From: Neobacillus niacini | Lineage (GTDB): Bacteria > Bacillota > Bacilli > Bacillales > Cytobacillaceae | Reading direction: 5' to 3' | NCBI RefSeq assembly: GCF_030817595.1 | Contig: NZ_JAUSZN010000001.1 | Span: 2,922,001-2,986,000, forward strand | Length of the DNA stretch: 64,000 bases | In this document: positions 26,253 through 36,837 of the stretch, piece after piece | How the letters are laid out: each line of letters opens with the position of its first letter | How positions within the stretch are numbered: the first letter of the stretch is position 1 | Notes under the pieces: model-generated | Database searches by the model: none | Seen by the model: the letters and a program-made list of their open reading frames with translations, nothing else | What the model was told of the DNA's origin: nothing | Translations under genes and position numbers: made by a program

Positions 26253-26825
26253 ATGTCAGAGACAATTGAAATAGAATTTAAAAATTTACTCACAAAAGTC
26301 GAGTATAAAAAACTGCTTAATGCATTTACCGTAAAGGATGAGGAAATCATCAGCCAATCAAATCATTATTTTGACACACCCGATTTTACACTAAAGGAGT
26401 TAGGTTCTGCTTTAAGGACCAGGGAAAAAAATGATCACTATGAAATGACATTAAAGCAGCCGGCTGACATTGGTCTGTTAGAAACCACACAAACTTTATC
26501 TAAAAATGAATTCCTGGCTGCGATCAATACTGGAATACTCCCTAAGGGAATTATTCAGGAGCGTTTGGAACAATTAAATATACCGTTTACGAATTTAGAA
26601 TATTTCGGCTCTCTCACAACTAAAAGGGCTGAATTTCCATACAACGAAGGGCTCCTCGTATTGGATCATAGCCTATATCTAAATACGGAAGACTACGAGA
26701 TTGAATACGAAGTGCTGGATTTTCAACGTGGTCAGGTTGCCTTCAAAGCGCTGCTCGAACAATATAATATACCCTTACGAATAACCCCAAATAAGATTGC
26801 TCGGTTTTATCAGCAAAAAATATAA
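26253..26825 (+). CDS. yjbK: CYTH-domain (triphosphate tunnel) protein YjbK
   Basis: 190 residues. Starts MSETIEIEFKNLLT, holding the ExExK-like EIEFKN signature of CYTH/TTM enzymes, followed by alternating charged strands such as YEMTLKQPA and YEIEYEVLDF, which line the tunnel. Family members hydrolyse inorganic triphosphate, thiamine triphosphate or make cAMP. Its neighbours include a haemoglobin and SpxH, as in B. subtilis. Confidence 0.9.
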   Translation: MSETIEIEFKNLLTKVEYKKLLNAFTVKDEEIISQSNHYFDTPDFTLKELGSALRTREKNDHYEMTLKQPADIGLLETTQTLSKNEFLAAINTGILPKGIIQERLEQLNIPFTNLEYFGSLTTKRAEFPYNEGLLVLDHSLYLNTEDYEIEYEVLDFQRGQVAFKALLEQYNIPLRITPNKIARFYQQKI

Positions 26826-26896
26826 GCGGTTTATTTGAGATATGAAAAATGCATTGATAAAATAATAATACAAACATATTTAAAGGAGTTGTCAAC

Positions 26897-27304
26897 ATGT
26901 ATGAGAAAAAGCCTACTCCATTTGAAGCCCTTGGCGAAGATACCTTACACCGCCTAGTGGATACTTTTTATGGTCTAGTTGCACAACATCCTGATCTTGC
27001 ACCTATCTTTCCAAATGAATTTTCCGAAATTGCCCGTAAACAAAAGCAATTTTTAACACAATATTTGGGGGGACCAGCGTTGTATACTGAAGAGCATGGT
27101 CATCCGATGATGCGTGCACGTCATTTGCCTTTTCCCATTACTCCTACCCGTGCAAAAGCATGGTTATCTTGCATGAAACAAGCGATGGACAAGACTGGAT
27201 TAGAGGGTCCAATAAGGGATGAATTTTATTCTAGGCTCTATCTTACTGCACAACACATGATTAATAAGCCAGATGACAGTGAGATAACAGGTGAAGATTC
27301 GTGA
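26897..27304 (+). CDS. yjbI: Truncated haemoglobin YjbI (group II)
   Basis: 135 residues. Globin elements: [45 protein letters not shown] across helices E/F, and [11 protein letters not shown] with the proximal His region, then W in AKAWLSCM. These fit group II (trHbO) globins. It overlaps spxH by 4 nt (GTGA), and an SpxH/YjbI pairing is conserved in Bacilli. A role in NO or O2 handling or in protecting redox targets is inferred. Confidence 0.92.
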   Translation: MYEKKPTPFEALGEDTLHRLVDTFYGLVAQHPDLAPIFPNEFSEIARKQKQFLTQYLGGPALYTEEHGHPMMRARHLPFPITPTRAKAWLSCMKQAMDKTGLEGPIRDEFYSRLYLTAQHMINKPDDSEITGEDS

Positions 27305-28167
27305 GTAACCCTTGGTTCACTTCAAAGCAGCAAGTCTACAATTACGATAAGAAGCCACTTGAAATATATATGTTTATCGATCCTTTATGCCCAGAGTGTT
27401 GGGCACTCGAGCCAATCTTAAAAAAACTGCACATTGAATATGGCCGCTATTTTTCCATTAAACACGTTTTAAGTGGGCGTATCGCAAATTTAAATGTTAG
27501 CAAAAAGAAAAATTATGAAGTAATTGCAGAATTATGGGAAAAGACAGCTAGCAGATCGGGAATGTCCTGTGATGGGAGCCTTTGGTTAGAAAACCCTGTA
27601 GCTTCACCGTATATTGCTTCTGTTGCAATAAAGGCAGCAGAACTGCAAGGCAGACGAGCGGGTATTCGGTTTCTTCGCAAGGTGCAAGAAAAACTCTTTA
27701 TTGATAAACAAAACATCTCCCATTTTGATGTATTAAAATCTTGTGCAAAGAGTGCAGGATTAGATGTCGAGGAATTCATTTCTGATTTCCATTCTGAAAG
27801 TTCGGCGAAAGCATTTCAGTGTGACTTAAAAATCACCACTGAAATGGAGGTACAAGAAATTCCCACCCTTGTATTTTTTAACGAGAATGTAGAAGACGAA
27901 GGAATTAAAATAACTGGTTCTTATCCGTATGAAGTCTATGTGCAAATTCTTGAAGAAATGCTTTCTGAACAGCCAGTAAAAAATCCGCCGCCGCCATTAG
28001 AGACATTTTTGAAATATTTTAAACTAGTGGCCTCAAAAGAAATTGCAGTCGTTTATAACATGTCTATTACTCAGGTTGAACGGGAAATGAAAAAATTGTT
28101 ATTACTTCAAAAGGTTGAACAGCTTCCGGCAAAATATGGGACTTTTTGGCGATATGTTGAAGATTAG
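27301..28167 (+). CDS. spxH: ClpXP adaptor protein SpxH (YjbH)
   Basis: 288 residues, GTG start overlapping the yjbI stop. A DsbA/thioredoxin-like N-terminal domain with [13 protein letters not shown] (Cys30-x2-Cys33), then a helical C-terminal half. SpxH binds Spx and delivers it to ClpXP; stress inactivates SpxH and stabilises Spx. Its client spx lies 6 kb to the right in this window. A strong terminator follows. Confidence 0.94.
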   Translation: MSNPWFTSKQQVYNYDKKPLEIYMFIDPLCPECWALEPILKKLHIEYGRYFSIKHVLSGRIANLNVSKKKNYEVIAELWEKTASRSGMSCDGSLWLENPVASPYIASVAIKAAELQGRRAGIRFLRKVQEKLFIDKQNISHFDVLKSCAKSAGLDVEEFISDFHSESSAKAFQCDLKITTEMEVQEIPTLVFFNENVEDEGIKITGSYPYEVYVQILEEMLSEQPVKNPPPPLETFLKYFKLVASKEIAVVYNMSITQVEREMKKLLLLQKVEQLPAKYGTFWRYVED

Positions 28168-28188
28168 TAACTATTTCCTAAACATAAA

Positions 28189-28222
28189 AAGACCTTGCAG
28201 CTAAAACTGCAAGGCCTTTTTC
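28189..28222 (+). terminator. Terminator of yjbK-yjbI-spxH
   Basis: ACCTTGCAG / CTGCAAGGC stem with a T-run. Confidence 0.85.
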
Positions 28223-28309
28223 TATTAATACGAACAAAGGGGATGGGAGAAATTTTTCACGGTCAAACAAAGGGGTATATGTTTGTTGTGATTAACTTCA
28301 CGTATAGAA

Positions 28310-28402
28310 TATACCATGTGATTGACCACGTTGACAATGTGATTGTGCGTTATTTCACATAATTGTCAAAATATCATATTTTATAATTTTGGACAATACA
28401 CT
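28310..28402. promoter_or_regulatory. Repeat-rich upstream region of the small membrane-protein gene
   Basis: Two ATGTGATTG copies 24 bp apart (about 28315 and 28339), then TTTCACAT, and an inverted repeat ATTGTC-AAAAT ... ATTTT-GGACAAT (about 28362-28397). This looks like an operator region, but it fits no regulator I can name; the TGTGA/TCACA spacing is wrong for a Fnr box. Confidence 0.35.
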
Positions 28403-28434
28403 ATAGTAACTCCAAAAATAAGGTGGCATTTCCC

Positions 28435-28608
28435 ATGTTTAATTTACCTGTTATTCTTATGATTTTGTTTATTTTTTTCGGATTTTCTCTCCATATCCTT
28501 GCGTTAATGAAGGTCTTTCCTTTGATCATTAGTATTCCACTTTTTTTTATTTCCATTTTTATGTTTGTTTTTTATCTAAATGATAGAAAACGTTTTAAAG
28601 GGTTTTAA
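28435..28608 (+). CDS. Small membrane protein, unknown
   Basis: 57 residues from the ATG at 28435 with AAGGTGG 9 nt upstream; a GTG four codons earlier sits inside that site. Two hydrophobic helices (residues 4-22 and 29-48) and a short basic tail, NDRKRFKGF. It is convergent with pepF and shares a bidirectional terminator. I do not recognise the family. Confidence 0.6.
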   Translation: MFNLPVILMILFIFFGFSLHILALMKVFPLIISIPLFFISIFMFVFYLNDRKRFKGF

Positions 28609-28640
28609 AAGGAGAGTACCATTGGATACTCTCCCTTTTA
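28605..28640. terminator. Bidirectional terminator between the small gene and pepF
   Basis: AAAAGG-GAGAGTA / TACTCTC-CCTTTT stem, T-run on both sides. Confidence 0.8.
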
Positions 28641-30458
28641 CTAGGATAATAACTGTTCTAATTCATTTAATTTCTCTTCGAACACTTTGCATGCGTCTCT
28701 AATTGGGTCGGCGCTTGTCATGTCTACTCCCGCCTTTTTTAGTACTTCTATTGGGTAATCAGAGCTTCCTGCGCTTAAGAAATCGATATAGCGTTTAACC
28801 GCTGGCTCGCCTTCCTCTAGAATCTGCTTGCTTAACGCGGTTGCTGCACTAAAGCCGGTTGCATATTGATATACATAATAGTTGTAATAGAAATGTGGAA
28901 TTCTAGCCCATTCTAAGCCGATTTCCTCATCGATAACGATATCTTCTTCACCAAAATACTTCTTATTCAGAGCATAGTATTCACTAGTTAATGAATCCGC
29001 TGTTAAAGCCTCATTATTTTGAGCTTTTTGATGAATGAGATGTTCATACTCTGCAAACATCGTTTGTCGGAAAACAGTACCTCTGAAGCCTTCTAAATAA
29101 TGATTTAACAAATAGATTCTTTTTTGCTCATCGTCAATGGTTTTTAATAAATAATCATTTAATAATGCTTCGTTACAAGTTGAGGCTACTTCCGCAACAA
29201 AAATAGAATAGTTTCCATAAGGATACGGCTGATTTTTTCTTGTATAGTAGCTATGGACGGAATGGCCAAATTCATGAGCCAATGTAAATAAGTTATTTAC
29301 ATTATCCTGCCAATTCATAAGAATATATGGATTTGTTCCATAAGCTCCAGAAGAATAAGCTCCGCTTCGCTTTCCTTTATTTTCGTGTACGTCTACCCAG
29401 CGGTTCTCAAAACCCTCTTTTAAAATTTGGGAATATTCTTCGCCTAGTGGAGCAAGCCCTTTTATTACAAGCTCTTCTGCCTGTTTATAAGGTATTTCCA
29501 TTTTGACATCTTTTACAAGAGGAGTGTAAAGATCGTACATATGCAGTTCGTCTACTCCTAAAACTTTTTTACGGAGTTTCACGTAACGGTGCAATAGGTG
29601 TAAGTGATCATTTACCGTGTTTACTAAATTATCATACACGCTTTCAGGAATATTATTGGCAGATAGTGCTGCATGCCTGGCAGAATCATATTTTCTGATT
29701 CTTGCATTAAAATTATCCTTTTTCACATTGCCGCTGATTGTACTTGCAAAGGTATTGCGGAAATTTCCATACGTGTCGTATACTGCTTTGAAAGCATCAC
29801 GGCGAACCCTTTGGTCGGCACTTTCGAGAAAACGGATATATCGGCCGTGGGTAATCTCAACCTCTTCACCATTTTCATCTTTTACAGAAGGGAATTTTAA
29901 ATCTGCATTATTTAACATCCCGAAGGTATTGCTGGAGGCATCCATTACCTCACTAGCTTCCGCTAATAACGCTTCCACCTCTCCGGACAAAACGTGCGGT
30001 CTCTGAAGATTAATCTCTTCGATTGCATGCTCATAAAGCTTTAATTCAGTTTTTTTATTTAAAAATCCCTTAACTTTACTTTCCTCTAAAGATAGAATCT
30101 CAGGAACAATAAATGCTAATTGACTGCCAGCTTGTGAGTATAAATTTTTCATCCTGTCATCTAATCCTTGGTAAAAGGAGTTCGTTGTATCCTGGTCATA
30201 ACGCATATGGGCGTATGTATAAAGCTTGCCGATTCTTTCAAGCAGCTTATCCTGAAATTGAAGAGCATTATAAAGAGTGTCGGCACTCTCCCCAAGTTTC
30301 CCCTCAAACTCTTTGATTCCTGATATTTGACTTTTGACGTCTTGAAATTCATTTTCCCATTCTTTATCGCTAGCGAAGATATCTTCCAATCTCCATGTCT
30401 CTTCAACAGGAATTTCACTTCTTGAAGGCAACGCCTTTACTACAGCTTCGTTTGCCAT
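28641..30458 (-). CDS. pepF: Oligoendopeptidase F
   Basis: 605 residues from the ATG at 30458 (MANEAVVKALPS), preceded by GGAGG; an extra 11 codons upstream run through the ribosome site. M3 metallopeptidase with the HEFGHSVH zinc motif (HExxH) and the distal Glu in FVAEVASTCNEALL. Cytosolic enzyme that cuts peptides of about 7-17 residues. It is adjacent to coiA as in B. subtilis (YjbG). Confidence 0.95.
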   Translation of the reverse strand: MANEAVVKALPSRSEIPVEETWRLEDIFASDKEWENEFQDVKSQISGIKEFEGKLGESADTLYNALQFQDKLLERIGKLYTYAHMRYDQDTTNSFYQGLDDRMKNLYSQAGSQLAFIVPEILSLEESKVKGFLNKKTELKLYEHAIEEINLQRPHVLSGEVEALLAEASEVMDASSNTFGMLNNADLKFPSVKDENGEEVEITHGRYIRFLESADQRVRRDAFKAVYDTYGNFRNTFASTISGNVKKDNFNARIRKYDSARHAALSANNIPESVYDNLVNTVNDHLHLLHRYVKLRKKVLGVDELHMYDLYTPLVKDVKMEIPYKQAEELVIKGLAPLGEEYSQILKEGFENRWVDVHENKGKRSGAYSSGAYGTNPYILMNWQDNVNNLFTLAHEFGHSVHSYYTRKNQPYPYGNYSIFVAEVASTCNEALLNDYLLKTIDDEQKRIYLLNHYLEGFRGTVFRQTMFAEYEHLIHQKAQNNEALTADSLTSEYYALNKKYFGEEDIVIDEEIGLEWARIPHFYYNYYVYQYATGFSAATALSKQILEEGEPAVKRYIDFLSAGSSDYPIEVLKKAGVDMTSADPIRDACKVFEEKLNELEQLLS

Positions 30459-30590
30459 AAACATCCTCCATTCAAAAAATATTCGGATCACGAAAAATGT
30501 TAACCCTGTTAATTATTCTCCTTTTTTCATGTTATTTCCTTTAATTTTTTTGTTTTACCCAATATATTATGCCCTAAAGTTATATTTCAT

Positions 30591-31787
30591 TTATATTTTT
30601 GCGAGGAAGAACTTATTTTTTTGACAAAATTCATTCCTCCGTTCTTCCTTTTCCCGATTAGATTTTGGTATGAAGATACTAGTTTCGAGTTGAAAAACAG
30701 TTTCGCTTTTTCTCACGAGTATACCCAGTCTCTCAAGCTGTTGGAAATAATCCTTCACTGCATTAAATGATCTTTCGCTTGGAAGTTGAGGTACATTCCT
30801 GTTGATAATCTCCTTTTTGATTACTCTCTTATTGTAATGTTTTTCAACTTCTTTTAAGTCTATTAGGTCTTTCGGCATTTTATCCTGCAAAACATCTAAG
30901 TACATATAGGTTTGCCAAATAATTGAAGGTGTTTGAATGAATAGGGAATGGCTGACCGGTAGACCAATTTCTGGAGGAAGTAAATATATGTTGAGGTTAT
31001 GCCCATAGATTTCGCGAAGAAATCGATTTAGGTCGGGACTCGGATGGAGTGACCAGTTCAATGTGAATTTCTCCATTTCCATTGACCATTTAGCAAGATT
31101 GATATGATTGATTATTATGGGTGCTAGAATTTCTTTAATTCCAGTGTTTTGGATAGGATGATGGGTGATATTTGCAAGTGCATTTTTTATGGAATAAGGA
31201 TAGATTGAACTGAGGATTTTAAACTGTTTTTCTCTGGGGCAATAAGTAGGAAGTATCAAATGGTTGTCCTTTGTTTTTCTGAAAAAGAAATAATCAAAGT
31301 TCGACAAAGAAAAGACATTACTCCTTTTTGCTTTCAAATGTTTACTGCCCATGATCCAGAGAGGAATGTAATTGTGTTCGTAATAGGCAGCTGTACGCTT
31401 GATAAATATTTCTTCTGAAATCGGCGAACACTGGTATTCCAAAGCGTATTTGCTTCCATCGAATTGGAATACGATATCAGGGCGCTGTTTTATTTTATTA
31501 TCATAATATTCTAATGCTACAGGAATTCCTTGTCGGTCAAGCCACTGATAAAGTTGAAGTTTTCCTTCCATATGATAAAGCGTCTCACCTTCATGGATAT
31601 CCCTACAAACCGTACCACTCCGATGAGAAAAATGGTAAATTCGCTGGTTTCCCAATTTAAGAGAGACTCGTTCTCCACAAGCTGGACAAAAAAATTCCTC
31701 GTTGTTGCGTATAATTAGCAGTGTCTCTTTCTTATATTCCGTGCCTAAGCTAAATATTGTTCCTGATTTCGTTTGTGCCGTCAGCAA
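30591..31787 (-). CDS. coiA: Competence protein CoiA
   Basis: 398 residues; start TTG at 31787 after GGAGG (10 nt). An N-terminal module with FFCPACGERVSLKLG (Cys34, Cys37), YHFSH and Cys61 is followed by a PD-(D/E)xK nuclease-like core (RPDIVFQFDGSKYALEYQ). CoiA helps process incoming DNA during transformation and recruits recombination factors. Order mecA, coiA and pepF is conserved with B. subtilis, with a cls gene in between here. The N-terminal module recurs in YjcD. Confidence 0.9.
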   Translation of the reverse strand: MLTAQTKSGTIFSLGTEYKKETLLIIRNNEEFFCPACGERVSLKLGNQRIYHFSHRSGTVCRDIHEGETLYHMEGKLQLYQWLDRQGIPVALEYYDNKIKQRPDIVFQFDGSKYALEYQCSPISEEIFIKRTAAYYEHNYIPLWIMGSKHLKAKRSNVFSLSNFDYFFFRKTKDNHLILPTYCPREKQFKILSSIYPYSIKNALANITHHPIQNTGIKEILAPIIINHINLAKWSMEMEKFTLNWSLHPSPDLNRFLREIYGHNLNIYLLPPEIGLPVSHSLFIQTPSIIWQTYMYLDVLQDKMPKDLIDLKEVEKHYNKRVIKKEIINRNVPQLPSERSFNAVKDYFQQLERLGILVRKSETVFQLETSIFIPKSNREKEERRNEFCQKNKFFLAKI

Positions 31788-31850
31788 TGGTTATCTACCT
31801 CCTTATATTCTAAATTTCGTGTTTTCTTATAAAAAATCCTTTTTTATATA

Positions 31851-31881
31851 AAAAGAAAACCCGCCAATATGACGAGTTTGT
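31851..31881 (-). terminator. Terminator of cls
   Basis: Minus strand AAACTCGTC / GGCGGGTTT stem (with G-U pairs) followed by a U-rich tract. Confidence 0.6.
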
Positions 31882-31885
31882 GAAC

Positions 31886-33412
31886 TTAAAGCAGCGGAGA
31901 AAGCAACCTTGCAGTAGACTCAATTAACCGTAAGCCAATATGTCTTTTCCTAAAAGAGATTAAATCAAGCTGTTTCGCATATTCGAGATCATTAATATAC
32001 TCCGCTACTAGTTTTTGAGTACTTTTGGTTCGAAATAAAAAGGCATTTACCTCAAAATTCAAATGAAAACTGCGCATATCCATATTTGAGGTTCCAATAG
32101 AAGCAAGCTCATGGTCGACAATTACAATTTTACTATGCATAAACCCCCGTTCATATTCATAGACCTTTACACCAGCTTCCAAAAGCTCAGGGAAATACGA
32201 TCTTGAAGCATGAAACACAATTCTTTTATCAGGGCGGTTAGGAACAAGTAATCTTACATCAATGCCACTAAGTGCTGCTACTTTTAACGCTGAAAAGATA
32301 TCTTCATCAGGGATAAAGTATGGTGAGGCTATCCAAACAGATTCCTTTGCCGACGTAATCATCGAGAAAAAGATATTCTTAATAACACTCCATTCATTGT
32401 CGGGACCGCCGGCAATTAATTGAACGCCTCCATGATTTTTCTCATCGATCTGCGGTGACAAATATTCGGCTGTTAAAAAGCTGTGGTTCGTCATGTAATA
32501 CCAATCTTGTAAAAAGATTAACTGCAGCGACCTTACAGCTTCTCCTCGTAACATTAAGTGCGTGTCACGCCAAAAGCCATATGTATCGTTTCTTCCTAAG
32601 TATTCATCTCCAATATTTAGCCCGCCTACAAATCCAATCATCCCATCAATAACAATTATTTTCCGGTGATTTCTGAAATTAAATTTATTATTTAAAAATG
32701 GCAGCTTAACAGGACCGAAACATACTGTTTCTATTCCAGCGTTTTTCAGGTCATTAATATACTTTTTAGATAATTTCCAAGAACCTACTGCGTCATATAA
32801 AAAGCGGACTTTAACCCCTTGTGCAGCCTTGTTAATTAAAATCTCTTTAATTTCTTGTCCAATCCTGTCATCCCGGACAATATAATATTCAATATGGATA
32901 TGATGCCTGGCTTTATTCAATTGCTCAAGAATGTGATGAAAGGTTTCCTCCCCGTTTGTTAGCACCTTCGTAGCTGTATCAAAGGAAATCGGACTGTTAC
33001 CCAATTTTTGCGCCAAAGTAAATAGTCTTGCCTGGTGTTCGGCCATCAATCCAAGTTTTTCTTCACTTCGCGGGTCATTTTCACCCTCCACTGTCAAAAA
33101 TGCTTGTTTATCAAGAAAATATTTCTTCCGATACATTTTCTCCTTACGATAATTCCTTCCGAAAAGTAAATAAAAAAAGAAACCCACTAATGGAAAGCTC
33201 CCTAATACAACCAACCAGGTTATCGTTTGGGTCGGGTGTCGATTCTCTAAAAAAATAACGAAGCCAATAAAAATAACAGATAACGTTATTAAAAGGCTCA
33301 GAAAACCAAATATTCCACCCTGTAAATATTCCCTAAAGAAAAACATAAGTATGGATAGAACCAGTAAAAACAATACAACCCTTACTGTGTTTTTCAGTCT
33401 CATCACCCTCAA
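31886..33412 (-). CDS. cls: Cardiolipin synthase
   Basis: 508 residues in the longest frame (TTG); the ATG at 33403 (MRLKN) is also possible, and the ribosome site GAGGGTG is badly placed for both. Two N-terminal membrane helices, then two PLD domains with HKD motifs: HRKIIVIDGMIGFVGGLN and MHSKIVIVDHELASIGTSN. It joins two phosphatidylglycerols into cardiolipin at the membrane. An insertion between mecA and coiA relative to B. subtilis. Confidence 0.94.
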   Translation of the reverse strand: MRVMRLKNTVRVVLFLLVLSILMFFFREYLQGGIFGFLSLLITLSVIFIGFVIFLENRHPTQTITWLVVLGSFPLVGFFFYLLFGRNYRKEKMYRKKYFLDKQAFLTVEGENDPRSEEKLGLMAEHQARLFTLAQKLGNSPISFDTATKVLTNGEETFHHILEQLNKARHHIHIEYYIVRDDRIGQEIKEILINKAAQGVKVRFLYDAVGSWKLSKKYINDLKNAGIETVCFGPVKLPFLNNKFNFRNHRKIIVIDGMIGFVGGLNIGDEYLGRNDTYGFWRDTHLMLRGEAVRSLQLIFLQDWYYMTNHSFLTAEYLSPQIDEKNHGGVQLIAGGPDNEWSVIKNIFFSMITSAKESVWIASPYFIPDEDIFSALKVAALSGIDVRLLVPNRPDKRIVFHASRSYFPELLEAGVKVYEYERGFMHSKIVIVDHELASIGTSNMDMRSFHLNFEVNAFLFRTKSTQKLVAEYINDLEYAKQLDLISFRKRHIGLRLIESTARLLSPLL

Positions 33413-33432
33413 AGAGAAATTAAACCCTATGT

Positions 33433-33464
33433 AAAAAATACCGATTTCAATAATCGAAATCGGT
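33433..33464 (-). terminator. Terminator of mecA
   Basis: ACCGATTTC / GAAATCGGT perfect stem with six U residues on the minus strand. Confidence 0.85.
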
Positions 33465-33468
33465 ACGT

Positions 33469-34140
33469 TTATTTAAAATGTTTTCTTATTTCAGCAAAAA
33501 CATTCTCAGAAATGATCTTTTTACCATATTCCTGAATTCGATGGATGGTTAATTGAGTTTCATAACCATATTCGAGCAGGATACTTAGAATATCATCGAT
33601 TTCGTCCTCTTCAAACAAATCTTCAGGAAACTCAGTAAATAAATAATATTTATTATTATAGTGGTACAACACAGTGATTAAATCATCAAGTCCGCCCCGA
33701 TTTGACAACATAATAACATCTTCAAAATCTTTGAAGGCAATTAAAAATTCTAAAGACTCTTCCTCAAGTAAAAGGTCATCATCATCACGGAGTTCAGGAT
33801 TAAAATGGTGATCCAAGATATCTTCAATATTGCCATCAACAGGCAGATCTTTTAATTTTTCATTTGGTATTGGCAGCTCAAACTTTTGTCCATCCTTTGA
33901 TACCTGTGCTTTGGTTACAAGAATTTCTAACCCTTTCTCTAACGCCTGCACTTGAATCCACAGCGGACCTTCGACAACGAACTCTTCCTCTTGATGAACT
34001 TCATCCATCATTTCCCAGAAAAGCTCCTCACTTCGCTCCCGATTGTACCAAATTTCTTCGCGATCAAAACCACGTTCTTCTATATCACCATAAGAGATGT
34101 AAAACTTTACTGTATTCTCATTAATTCGTTCGATTTCCAT
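33469..34140 (-). CDS. mecA: Adaptor protein MecA
   Basis: 223 residues from the ATG at 34140 (MEIERINENTVKFYIS), preceded by GGGAGAGG; the extra 23 codons upstream lack family similarity. N-terminal substrate-binding domain, an acidic linker (RDDDDLLLEEE), and a C-terminal ClpC-binding domain ending IRKHFK. MecA presents ComK and ComS-type clients to ClpCP and so controls competence. It is near spx and coiA, the conserved arrangement. Confidence 0.95.
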   Translation of the reverse strand: MEIERINENTVKFYISYGDIEERGFDREEIWYNRERSEELFWEMMDEVHQEEEFVVEGPLWIQVQALEKGLEILVTKAQVSKDGQKFELPIPNEKLKDLPVDGNIEDILDHHFNPELRDDDDLLLEEESLEFLIAFKDFEDVIMLSNRGGLDDLITVLYHYNNKYYLFTEFPEDLFEEDEIDDILSILLEYGYETQLTIHRIQEYGKKIISENVFAEIRKHFK

Positions 34141-34401
34141 CGTTACCTCTCCCTTCCGTTTCCTTATTGAAGGGACAAAATACCCCCAGCAGACAATGCT
34201 TTTTAGCAATTACCTTAGTAGAAAGGATCTATTATTGCAATGTAAAAAAGAATATAATCCTTGTACTTTCATTTTATGACAAAAGTGTTAAATTGGGAAA
34301 TAAATTTACCCGTAATTGCAAAAACCATTAATTTGCCTATTAATTAGATATTCCTTACATTGTAACAAAATGACAGCGAAATCTCAAACCAAAAGAGGTG
34401 C

Positions 34402-34428
34402 AAAAAAAGCCTTCAGTTTGAAGGCTTT
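34402..34428 (-). terminator. Terminator of spx
   Basis: AAGCCTTC / GAAGGCTT stem with seven U residues on the minus strand. Confidence 0.8.
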
Positions 34429-34439
34429 GTCTTATTAGT

Positions 34440-34835
34440 TTAATTTACCATACGCTGCGCTTCTCTTAATTGGAAGGTACGTACTCTTCTCGGTAGAAAT
34501 CTCCGAATTTCGTCTTCATTATATCCAACCTGCAGTCGCTTTTCATCGATAATAATTGGCCGGCGTAATAATCCAGGATTTGCTTTAATTAATTCAAATA
34601 AATCCTGAAGCGGCATTGTATCCAAATTAACATCTAATTTTTGAAAAGTCTTTGATCTTGTCGAGATAATCTCATCTGTACCATCCTCAGTCATACGGAG
34701 AATTTCTTTAATTTCTTCGATTGATAATGGCTCAGAAAAAATATTTCGTTCAGTATATGGAATTTCATGTTCTTCTAACCATGATTTTGCTTTCCGGCAT
34801 GATGTACAACTTGGTGAAGTGTATAATGTTACCAT
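34440..34835 (-). CDS. spx: Transcriptional regulator Spx
   Basis: 131 residues from the ATG at 34835 ([16 protein letters not shown]), GGAG upstream. ArsC-like fold with the redox switch Cys10-x2-Cys13, plus the near-invariant [22 protein letters not shown] block. Spx binds the RNA polymerase alpha CTD and reprograms transcription under disulfide stress. It is degraded by ClpXP with SpxH, which is also in this window. A PerR-type box lies about 70 bp upstream. Confidence 0.97.
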   Translation of the reverse strand: MVTLYTSPSCTSCRKAKSWLEEHEIPYTERNIFSEPLSIEEIKEILRMTEDGTDEIISTRSKTFQKLDVNLDTMPLQDLFELIKANPGLLRRPIIIDEKRLQVGYNEDEIRRFLPRRVRTFQLREAQRMVN

Positions 34836-35248
34836 TCGTCTCCACACTCCTCTTTTAATTACTATCCAATTCTATAGTAAATCTATCAAAAATTATGTTC
34901 CTTGATTAAAATTATTATAAATAAGTAATTTATATCATTAATTATACACCACTGTTTCTAAAAAAGGTATCCCTTTTTCAAAATTTATTGAATGTCAAAC
35001 TATTAGCCTATTTTTTCTTTTCATTATATTAGACGAAAAACAATCGAAAAAGTTTCATCCTTTATATACCCGGAAAATTCTCAATTAAACCTCATTTAGT
35101 GAAAACGTATTCATTTTTTGTGCACATTTATTCTTTTTATTGCTTTACCCCTTTAAATACTGCTCAAGTTCTTTTAAAATATAAATAAGGGGAAATAAAC
35201 AATACAAACAGTTGATTATAACTTTTATTTGGATATGGAGGGATTTTC
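34836..35248. other. 413-bp intergenic region between spx and a divergent small gene
   Basis: Very AT-rich. It holds the spx promoter region with a PerR-type box (34906-34920), a possible cre-like sequence TGAAAACGTATTCA (35100-35113), and the ribosome site of the small gene at 35249. I see no ORF with a ribosome site and no clear RNA fold on either strand. Confidence 0.5.
34906..34920. promoter_or_regulatory. PerR-box candidate upstream of spx
   Basis: TTAAAATTATTATAA differs from the PerR consensus TTATAATTATTATAA at one position, 71 bp upstream of the spx start. B. subtilis spx is known to have a PerR-repressed promoter, which raises the likelihood. The AT richness of the area weakens it. 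Confidence 0.6.
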
Positions 35249-35437
35249 ATGGCTGGCTACATAGCTGATTTATCGATGGTTGCGATATTAATTATTGGAA
35301 TTACTGCATTTATGGGTGTCATGACAAATGGTTTCGGTGAAAAGGTTTTCGGAGGAAAAAAACGCTCAGAATTCGTTGACCAAAGCGCAAGATTCCAAAC
35401 AGGATGGAAAAGCGTTGGCGGGAAGAAGAAGAAGTAA
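35249..35437 (+). CDS. Small membrane protein, unknown
   Basis: 62 residues; ATG at 35249 after GGAGGG. One N-terminal transmembrane helix (LSMVAILIIGITAFMGVMT, residues about 8-26), then a basic tail with EKVFGGKKRSEFVDQSA and a Lys-rich end. Start signal and neat length support a real gene. It precedes the trpS T-box leader but is probably transcribed separately. Family not recognised. Confidence 0.6.
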   Translation: MAGYIADLSMVAILIIGITAFMGVMTNGFGEKVFGGKKRSEFVDQSARFQTGWKSVGGKKKK

Positions 35438-35499
35438 TTCTTCGCTGACTTGATTCCCAATTTACATTTAATTATAATAAGAATAAATAAATTATTAGC

Positions 35500-36788
<1,289 letters not shown>

Positions 36789-36789
<1 letters not shown>

Positions 36790-36837
36790 AAAAAAAGCTG
36801 GTCATGAAAGATTTTTATCTTTCTGACCAGCTTTTTT
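36789..36837. terminator. Bidirectional terminator between trpS and yjbA
   Basis: AAAAAAGCTGGTCA / TGACCAGCTTTTTT stem with an inner GAAAGA/TCTTTC extension. Confidence 0.85.

Noticed and set aside
28343..28361. TGTGATT...TTTCACA as a Fnr/Crp site
   Set aside because: The half-sites are 12 bases apart instead of 6, so it does not fit Fnr or Crp geometry.
35100..35113. TGAAAACGTATTCA as a CcpA cre site
   Set aside because: Matches the loose consensus but lies about 135 bp from the nearest start without a linked promoter; kept only as a remark.
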